Positions 5,701 to 10,801 of a stretch of DNA of 10,801 nt are shown piece after piece. Within the stretch, counting starts at the first letter, position 1. The number at the start of each line of letters is the position of its first letter. The position numbers were made by a program, and so were the translations under genes. The stretch lies in the NCBI GenBank assembly GCA_020847555.1, contig JADLBT010000182.1, positions 1-10,801 of the forward strand, read 5' to 3'. A model generated the notes under the pieces. It did no database searches. It had not been told where the DNA came from and saw only the letters and a list, made by a program, of their open reading frames with translations. Origin of the DNA: Gemmataceae bacterium (GTDB taxonomy: Bacteria; Planctomycetota; Planctomycetia; Gemmatales; Gemmataceae).

Positions 5701-8700
5701 TCACGCCGAGCGCAGCGCCCCCGGGTCGCCGTGACAGATGAACGCGCCCCAGTACACCGGGTCGGGGTGGCGCGTCTTCAGGGCGAGTCTGGCCGCGCGC
5801 AGGGCGTCGGCCCGACTCTCGCCAGCCAGGACGCGCCGATAGAAATCCTCGAGCAGGTCTTGCCGCTGCCGGTCCGGCACCTGCCACAGGCTCATCACGA
5901 ATGTGTGCGCGCCGGCCAGCAGAAAGGCCCGCTGCAGCGCCATCACGCTCCGGCCGGTCGGCGCCCCGCCGGCTGGCGTCTCACTTGCGGACAGGGTGAC
6001 CAGCTCCGTCGAGAGCAGGTCCAGGCCCGACACGTCGCGCGCCGTCAACAGCCCCTCCGCCTCCGCCGGGCTGCCCTCCACCACCGCCGTCGGCCCGCGA
6101 TTGGCCGCGGTCAGGGCCAGCCCGCTGCGCAGCAGCGGGTTCTCCCAGCGCAGATCAGGAGCGCGCCCCGTACCGGGCGGGCGCGCATCGCCGAGGAAGA
6201 AGCCGTGCGTCGCCAGGTGCAGGATGCGCGGCGACCGGCAGTCGAGCAGGCGGCTCCGCGCCGCCTGTTCGCCGAGCCACGGCGTCACGCCCAGCAGGCC
6301 GGCCACCGACGCTCCCTCGCGGCGCGTCTCCGGCAGCCGCGGAAAGCGCCCGGCCTCCTGCTGCAGCTCGCGCGCGAACTGCGGGTATCCCGGCCCGGAC
6401 AGCTGCGGAGCGGGGGCCGGCGGTTCGACCGGCCGCGGCGACCGCCACAACCGGCCGAGCCAGCGCCGCAGGCGTCCGCCCTGCGGCTCCGGCTCGCGCG
6501 GCGTGCCCAGGTCGAAATCGGAGTCGGCCACCACTACTGGGGCAGCGGCCGACTCCGGGGTCTGCGCTCCAAAGCGCAGCACGTCGCTCCCGGTGCTGAC
6601 GTAACTGATCGTGTAGCGATCCACCAGGCGTCGGCCGTCCTCGGCCAGGAGGATCTCGAACGGGACGTGGGCCAGTTCCCCGTCCGGCGCCACCACGAGG
6701 CGCCGCCGATCGTCCAACGCTTCCTCCAGTTTGTCGAACACAACCGAGCGCAGCACTCGCCCCGCCAGGTCGGCGGCCCGCATCTCGCCCCGGAGCAGCC
6801 CGGCGCGGAGGTCGGCGGTCAGCCCCTCGACCGGGTCGGCCTCGCCCAGATCGAGCAGGCGGAGTTGGTCCGGGGCGCCGGCCGGGAGGACGAAGGCGAC
6901 GTAGCGCGCCGGCCCCCACGGGTTGGCGATCGGGGCGAAACTCCTCGCAAAGTCGAACGTTCGGAAGCAGACGAACTCGATCAGCGCCGCATCGCCCGGG
7001 AGAACCTGGGCGACCGCCGCGACAGCCGCCTGGCGCAGCCGCCGCTGCAGTGCGACCTCGGGGATGTCGGCTGCCAGGTCGCGCACCAGCCGGCTGCATT
7101 CGTGGCTCCAGTCGCTCAGCACGCGCTGGTGCGTGTCGAGGCCCTCCTGCCCGGGGCCGGCGAGCGTCTTGAACGCGACCTGGCGGCGCAGCGCCTGGAG
7201 CCGCTGCAGCGGCTCCGCCCGGTCCGGGTAGCGGCGCTCCAGCACGGCGGTCCGCTGCCGCGCCAGCGCCTCGACCCAGATCGCCTTGCGGCGCAGCACC
7301 AGCTCGAACGCCCGGCGTACTGCCTCCGGCGACGCGCTGAGCTGGCGCAGCGTCAGCGTCAGGACGCGCTGGCAGTCCTCCAGCAGCAGATTCGCGAACG
7401 CGGCCCGCTGCCGCTCCGACTCCACCGCGAACAGGTGCGGCAGCAGCCGGTCCTGCTGGGCCGTTGCCTGCTGGAGCAGCGTCAGCGCCTCGGCCTCGCG
7501 TCCGGTGGCGGCGCACAGGGCGGCCAGGCTTTGCAGCGTGCTGGCGTGGTCGGGGTGGTCCTCGCCCAGCGCCGCGCGGTCGTTCTGCAGCGCCTGGCGC
7601 AGCAGCGGCTCGGCCTGGGCGAAGTCGCCGCGCGCCAGGTACAGCAGCGCCACGTTGTTGAGCAGCCCGGACAGCCCGCGGTTCTCCTTCGGCGCCTCCT
7701 TGCGCAGTAGTTCGAGCGCCTGCCGATAGAGTGGTTCGGCCGCGTCGAGGTTGCCGACGGCGCGGTAGACGTCCGCCAGTCGGTGGAGGTGGGGGGCCAG
7801 GCCGGGGCTGTCCTCGCCGACGCCGCGGCGCACCACCTCCAGATTCTGTCGGAGCAGCGGCTCGGCCGCGTCGAGGTTGCCGGCCGCCTGGTGCATCCAC
7901 GCCAGCCCGTCGGCGTACTGGGCGTACTGCGCGCTGTTCTCGCCGCCGCCCCGGCGGGTGATCTCCAGCGCCTCCTTCTGGACCTCCTCGGCCCGGGCGT
8001 GGTCACCCTGACTGAAGTGGAGGATGGCGAGCTGGGTCAGGCAGTCGGCGACCGCCTGGTGGTACTTGCCCAGCGCCGCGCGAAAGATCTCCAGCGCCTG
8101 GTGGCAGAGCGCCTCGGCGCGGGCCGGCTGGTCCAGCAGCTGCGCGATGCCCGCCAGGTGCTTCAGGCCACCGGCGACGTCCGGGTGGTCCTCCCCGCGG
8201 ACCTGGCGGACGACGTCGAGCGAGCGCCGGCCGAACGCGTCGGCCCGGGCGTAGTTGCCGAGCGTCTTGTGGACCAGCGACAGGTTGAACAGATCGGCGG
8301 CGCAGATCAGGTGGTCCGGCCCGAGCGCCCCCATGTCGATGTCGAGAACCTGAGCCAGCAGCGGTTCGGCCGCGAGGTGGTTGCCCAGGTCGCTGTGGAG
8401 TCGCGCGAGGTCGCGGAGCGGGCCGGCGACGCCGGGGTGGGCCTCGCCGAGCAGCCGCCGGGCCAGGTCGATCGTTTCGCGCAGCAACTCCTCGGCTCTC
8501 GGATAGTCGCCGCGGGCGTGGTAGAACAAAGCGGTGCTGTGCAGGGTGCGCAGGTAGTCCGGGTGCCGCTCGCCCAGCCCGCCCCGGAGGATGTCGAGGG
8601 CCTGGCGGAACAGCGGCTCGGCGTCATCGAACTTCCCGAGGGCCTGCCACAGCAGCCCGAGGTTGTGCAGGCTCTGCGCCAGGTCGGGGTGGTCCGGCTC

Positions 8701-10581
8701 CAGCGCCGCCCGGCGGATCTCCAGGGCCTGCTGGTAGAGCGGCTCGGCTCCCTGGGCGTTGCCGCCCTCGTGGTACAGGGCAGCCAGGTCGTTGAGCGCC
8801 TGCGCGTAGTCGGGGTGCTCGTCGCCGACGGTCCGCTCGCGGATCTCCAGCACCTGCCGGTAACGTACCTCGGCGGCCGGGAAGTTGCCGGTGCTGTGGT
8901 ACAGCCGGGCCAGACTTTGCAGCGTTTGGACGAAGTCGAGATGGTCCTCGCCGAGCAGTTTACGCTGCCGCTCCAGCACCTGGCAGTAGAGCGGCTCGGC
9001 GGCGGCGAAGTTACCGAGCTGGTGATACGCCGTCGCCAGCGTGTGTTCGGCCAGGCCGAACGCGGCGCTGTCCTCGCCGTGGCACTGCCGGACCAGCCGG
9101 ACCGCCTCCAGGCAGAGAGGCTCGGCGGCGGCCGGGTTGCCCATCAGGAAGTGGACGGCAGCGAGGTTGTTGAGGGTGTCGAGGACGGCCTGGTGGTGGT
9201 CGCCCAGCGTCGGACGGACCACCGCCAGCACCTGCTGGTACAGCGGCACCGCCTCCTCGAAGTGCCCCTCCGCCTGGAGAACGCCAGCGAGCAGCTGCAG
9301 GCTCGACGCGAACGACGGGTGGGCCTCGCCGAACAGTTTGCGGTGGGTCTCCAGGGACTCGCGGGCGAGGCGCTCGGCCTCCTCGAACTGCTTCTGGGCG
9401 GTGAGGACGCTGGCCAGGTCGTTCATCACCTCGGCCGTCTCCGGGTGGCCGTTGCCGAGGCGAGCGCGGAGGGCGGCGAGGGCCTGGCGCAGCAGCGGCT
9501 CGGCGTCGGCTGGCCGGCCGCGGGCGCTGAGGACGGTGCCCAGTTCGGCGAGGTTGTGGGCCGTGTCGGGGTGGCTCTCGCCGAGCGCCTTGCGGCTGAT
9601 CTCGACCGCCTGCTGGTAGAGCGCCTCGGCCTCCTCGAGCTGGTTGCGTGCCCGGAGGATCCAGCCGAGAAAGGCGAGGGTGCCGGCGTAATCCGGGTGC
9701 TGCGGGCCGAGCGCCTTACTGAGGATCTCCAGCGCCTGACGCGCCAGCGGTTCGGCGAGGTCGGTCTGGCCGCGGGTGGCGTGGACGCCGGCAACCAGGT
9801 TGAGCGCCTTGGCGTACTCGGGGTGATCCTCGCCGAGCGCCTGCCGGCAGACGTCGCGGGTGCGCTGGGCGAAGTGCTCCGCCTCGCCCAGATTGCACAG
9901 CCAGCCGTGGATGCGGGCGAGGCAGTTGGTGCTGGCGGCGCAGTCGGGGTGGTACTCGCCGAGCGCCTTGACGCGGACCTCCAGCCCGCGCGCCGCGAGC
10001 GGCTCGGCCTCCGCGAGGCGGCCGCGGGCACAGGCAACGCGGGCCAGCAGGTTCAGGCTCTGGGCCGTGTCGGGGTGGTCCTCGCCGAGCGCCCGGCGGC
10101 GGATGTCGAGAGCCTGGCGAGCGAGTTGCTCGGCCTCCTCCTCCTTGCCGAGCAGGTTGGCGAGGACGCCGAGGTCGTTGAGGCTCTGGGCGGTGTCGGG
10201 GTGGTCCGCGCCGAGGGCCTGGCGGCGGACCTTGAGGGCCTGGGTGCAGAGCGGTTCGGCCTGGGCGTAGTTGGCGATCGCCTCGTAGAGCCGGCCGAGG
10301 TCTTCGAGGCTGGCGGCGTAGTCCGGGTGTTCCTTGCCGAGGGCGGCCCGCTTGATGCGCAGCGCCTGCAGGTATGGCGACTCGGCCTGAGCGTATTGAG
10401 CGAGTTCGCGGCGCAGGTTCGCCAGGTGATTGAGGGTGACGGCGTAGTCGAGGTGATCCTCGCCGAGTTCGGCCCTGGCCTGCTCGCACGTTTGTTCGGC
10501 GAGCGGAAGGGCTTCCCGGTAGCGGCCCTGCCGGAACAGCTGGGCGAGTTGCTGGTTGCGGGCGGGGATCGATTCCGGCAT
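5701..10581 (-). CDS. Giant TPR-CHAT protein with Cys-to-Ser change at the active site
   Basis: A 1626-residue soluble protein without a signal peptide or membrane helix. Residues 1-1057 are 25 consecutive kinesin-light-chain-type TPR units, consensus roughly LNxLAxLY..G.. AEPLYRQALEIR..LG.DHPDYA. Residues 1058-1290 are a helical linker and the start of the CHAT fold; the CHAT domain continues to about 1622. Its landmarks are LVVAPDGELAHVPFEILL (from 1295), LHLATHGFF with the catalytic-type His1459, and TLSASETPAGG. CHAT enzymes are caspase-like Cys peptidases with LSACETG here; this protein has Ser1533 (AGT, 5985-5983) in place of the Cys. The rest of the C-terminal core (VMALQRAFLLAGAHTFVMSL, DPVYWGAFICHGDPG) is intact. 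A proline/arginine-rich insertion lies at about 1360-1395. The ATG at 10581 has TGAGGAA nine bases upstream. The role is likely protein-protein sensing with either a non-catalytic or a Ser-type CHAT; no partner is visible nearby. Confidence 0.93.
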   Translation of the reverse strand: MPESIPARNQQLAQLFRQGRYREALPLAEQTCEQARAELGEDHLDYAVTLNHLANLRRELAQYAQAESPYLQALRIKRAALGKEHPDYAASLEDLGRLYEAIANYAQAEPLCTQALKVRRQALGADHPDTAQSLNDLGVLANLLGKEEEAEQLARQALDIRRRALGEDHPDTAQSLNLLARVACARGRLAEAEPLAARGLEVRVKALGEYHPDCAASTNCLARIHGWLCNLGEAEHFAQRTRDVCRQALGEDHPEYAKALNLVAGVHATRGQTDLAEPLARQALEILSKALGPQHPDYAGTLAFLGWILRARNQLEEAEALYQQAVEISRKALGESHPDTAHNLAELGTVLSARGRPADAEPLLRQALAALRARLGNGHPETAEVMNDLASVLTAQKQFEEAERLARESLETHRKLFGEAHPSFASSLQLLAGVLQAEGHFEEAVPLYQQVLAVVRPTLGDHHQAVLDTLNNLAAVHFLMGNPAAAEPLCLEAVRLVRQCHGEDSAAFGLAEHTLATAYHQLGNFAAAEPLYCQVLERQRKLLGEDHLDFVQTLQSLARLYHSTGNFPAAEVRYRQVLEIRERTVGDEHPDYAQALNDLAALYHEGGNAQGAEPLYQQALEIRRAALEPDHPDLAQSLHNLGLLWQALGKFDDAEPLFRQALDILRGGLGERHPDYLRTLHSTALFYHARGDYPRAEELLRETIDLARRLLGEAHPGVAGPLRDLARLHSDLGNHLAAEPLLAQVLDIDMGALGPDHLICAADLFNLSLVHKTLGNYARADAFGRRSLDVVRQVRGEDHPDVAGGLKHLAGIAQLLDQPARAEALCHQALEIFRAALGKYHQAVADCLTQLAILHFSQGDHARAEEVQKEALEITRRGGGENSAQYAQYADGLAWMHQAAGNLDAAEPLLRQNLEVVRRGVGEDSPGLAPHLHRLADVYRAVGNLDAAEPLYRQALELLRKEAPKENRGLSGLLNNVALLYLARGDFAQAEPLLRQALQNDRAALGEDHPDHASTLQSLAALCAATGREAEALTLLQQATAQQDRLLPHLFAVESERQRAAFANLLLEDCQRVLTLTLRQLSASPEAVRRAFELVLRRKAIWVEALARQRTAVLERRYPDRAEPLQRLQALRRQVAFKTLAGPGQEGLDTHQRVLSDWSHECSRLVRDLAADIPEVALQRRLRQAAVAAVAQVLPGDAALIEFVCFRTFDFARSFAPIANPWGPARYVAFVLPAGAPDQLRLLDLGEADPVEGLTADLRAGLLRGEMRAADLAGRVLRSVVFDKLEEALDDRRRLVVAPDGELAHVPFEILLAEDGRRLVDRYTISYVSTGSDVLRFGAQTPESAAAPVVVADSDFDLGTPREPEPQGGRLRRWLGRLWRSPRPVEPPAPAPQLSGPGYPQFARELQQEAGRFPRLPETRREGASVAGLLGVTPWLGEQAARSRLLDCRSPRILHLATHGFFLGDARPPGTGRAPDLRWENPLLRSGLALTAANRGPTAVVEGSPAEAEGLLTARDVSGLDLLSTELVTLSASETPAGGAPTGRSVMALQRAFLLAGAHTFVMSLWQVPDRQRQDLLEDFYRRVLAGESRADALRAARLALKTRHPDPVYWGAFICHGDPGALRSA
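7411..10434 (-). repeat. 24 tandem 126-bp units encoding TPRs
   Basis: From residue 50 to 1057 of the TPR-CHAT protein the coding sequence is built of 24 units of exactly 42 codons (126 bp) with no insertion or deletion between them; a 25th, N-terminal unit precedes these at about 10435-10533. Most units keep the AEPL helix motif and the LG.DHPD turn. Units 12 and 20-23 have lost the HPD turn (for example GEDSAAF, GENSAQY, PKENRGL), marking older or specialised repeats. The units have diverged enough that the array is not a recent perfect duplication. Confidence 0.85.
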
Positions 10582-10600
10582 GGAAGGGGTTCCTCAGCAA
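10582..10600 (-). promoter_or_regulatory. Ribosome binding site of the TPR-CHAT gene
   Basis: On the minus strand GAGGAA lies about nine bases before the ATG (TGAGGAACCCCTTCC then ATG). It supports the start at 10581 and places the repeat cluster at 10601 onward in the 5' leader or promoter zone. Confidence 0.5.
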
Positions 10601-10707
10601 AGCCCACGGGACGCGACCCGTAGGCCAGGTTTCCAGCACTTCACCCACGGGACGCGACCCGTGGACCAGGTTTCCAGCACTTCACCCACGGGACGCGACC
10701 CGTGGGT
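10601..10707. repeat. 41-bp tandem repeat with hairpin core, two full copies and one partial
   Basis: Copies start at 10601, 10642 and 10683, a period of 41 bp. The third keeps only its first 24 bases. Each copy opens with CCCACGGG, a constant ACGCGA loop, and the complementary CCCGTGGG arm; the full copies continue with CCAGGTTTCCAGCACTT. Copy 3 has a perfect 9-bp stem (10684-10692 with 10699-10707). Copy 2 has 7 bp. Copy 1 has one A-C mismatch in a 9-bp stem. The cluster lies 20 to 126 bases upstream of the TPR-CHAT start. On the plus strand copy 3 is followed by TTT, so it could also work as a terminator for a gene entering from the left, though none exists there. Confidence 0.8.
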
Positions 10708-10801
10708 TTTGGCGCTCCAGGCGCTCTCCCCCATTTTACGCGGTTTCCTGCTGGTGGGGGGTTGTCGCGGAAGGGTAGGAAGATGATATGGAAGGAACGA
10801 G

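Noticed and set aside
4331..5887. Long minus-strand open frame across DUF447 and RFAP synthase
   Set aside because: Arg/Pro/Ala-rich low-complexity shadow that also runs across the end of the TPR-CHAT gene.
5701..10581. Defence island or toxin operon built around the CHAT protein
   Set aside because: CHAT proteins occur in such systems, but no adjacent nuclease, gasdermin, STAND ATPase or Cas gene lies in the window; the one complete neighbouring operon is for cofactor synthesis.
5644..10623. Two very long plus-strand open frames opposite the TPR-CHAT gene
   Set aside because: Their translations are periodic Val/Leu/Arg/Gln-rich strings that mirror the 126-bp TPR repeat in antisense; they have no domain logic and the minus strand carries clear TPR and CHAT motifs.
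10601..10707. CRISPR array
   Set aside because: The 41-bp units are directly adjacent, the sequence between hairpin cores is itself repeated, and there are no unique spacers or cas genes.
10684..10710. Intrinsic terminator reading rightward
   Set aside because: The stem is good but the T-run is three to four bases and no plus-strand gene leads into it; the same stem recurs in the two other copies without T-runs.

Overview
This high-GC window looks like chromosomal DNA of a planctomycete, most likely a Gemmata-type lineage. That placement is an inference. It rests on a bacterial beta-ribofuranosylaminobenzene 5'-phosphate (RFAP) synthase, which marks tetrahydromethanopterin (H4MPT) synthesis, on a very large kinesin-light-chain-type TPR protein ending in a CHAT domain, on an orphan NusG paralog, and on an IS5-type transposase relic. 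No rRNA, tRNA or CRISPR array was seen.

Layout. (1) 1-120: non-coding, with several inverted repeats. (2) 121-903, minus: yceH (DUF480), two winged-helix domains plus a C-terminal coiled coil. (3) 904-1209: divergent intergenic region with a good sigma70-like promoter for the rightward gene and a perfect 8-bp hairpin on the yceH side. (4) 1210-1779, plus: NusG/RfaH-like NGN-KOW protein. (5) 1810-2085, minus: 91-residue single-pass membrane protein of unknown function. (6) 2131-about 2520: remnant of an IS5-family element whose transposase lost its catalytic core and is frameshifted. (7) 2593-5635, plus: a tightly coupled three-gene operon, pabB - DUF447 - RFAP synthase, joined by two ATGA overlaps. 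(8) 5636-5700: short convergent gap. (9) 5701-10581, minus: a 1626-residue protein with 25 consecutive 42-residue TPR units and a C-terminal CHAT domain in which the expected catalytic Cys is Ser. (10) 10582-10801: leader of that gene, with two full copies and one partial copy of a 41-bp repeat, each carrying a hairpin.

How the genes fit together. In the operon, PabB (with an amidotransferase encoded elsewhere) makes aminodeoxychorismate. A separate lyase turns this into p-aminobenzoate, and RFAP synthase condenses that with PRPP in the first committed step of the arylamine branch of H4MPT. DUF447 is a putative flavin-binding protein repeatedly linked to this pathway but without an assigned reaction. 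The operon therefore looks like a dedicated p-aminobenzoate supply for the C1 carrier. The TPR-CHAT gene is convergent to it and shows no functional link in the sequence. The remaining genes look like independent single units.
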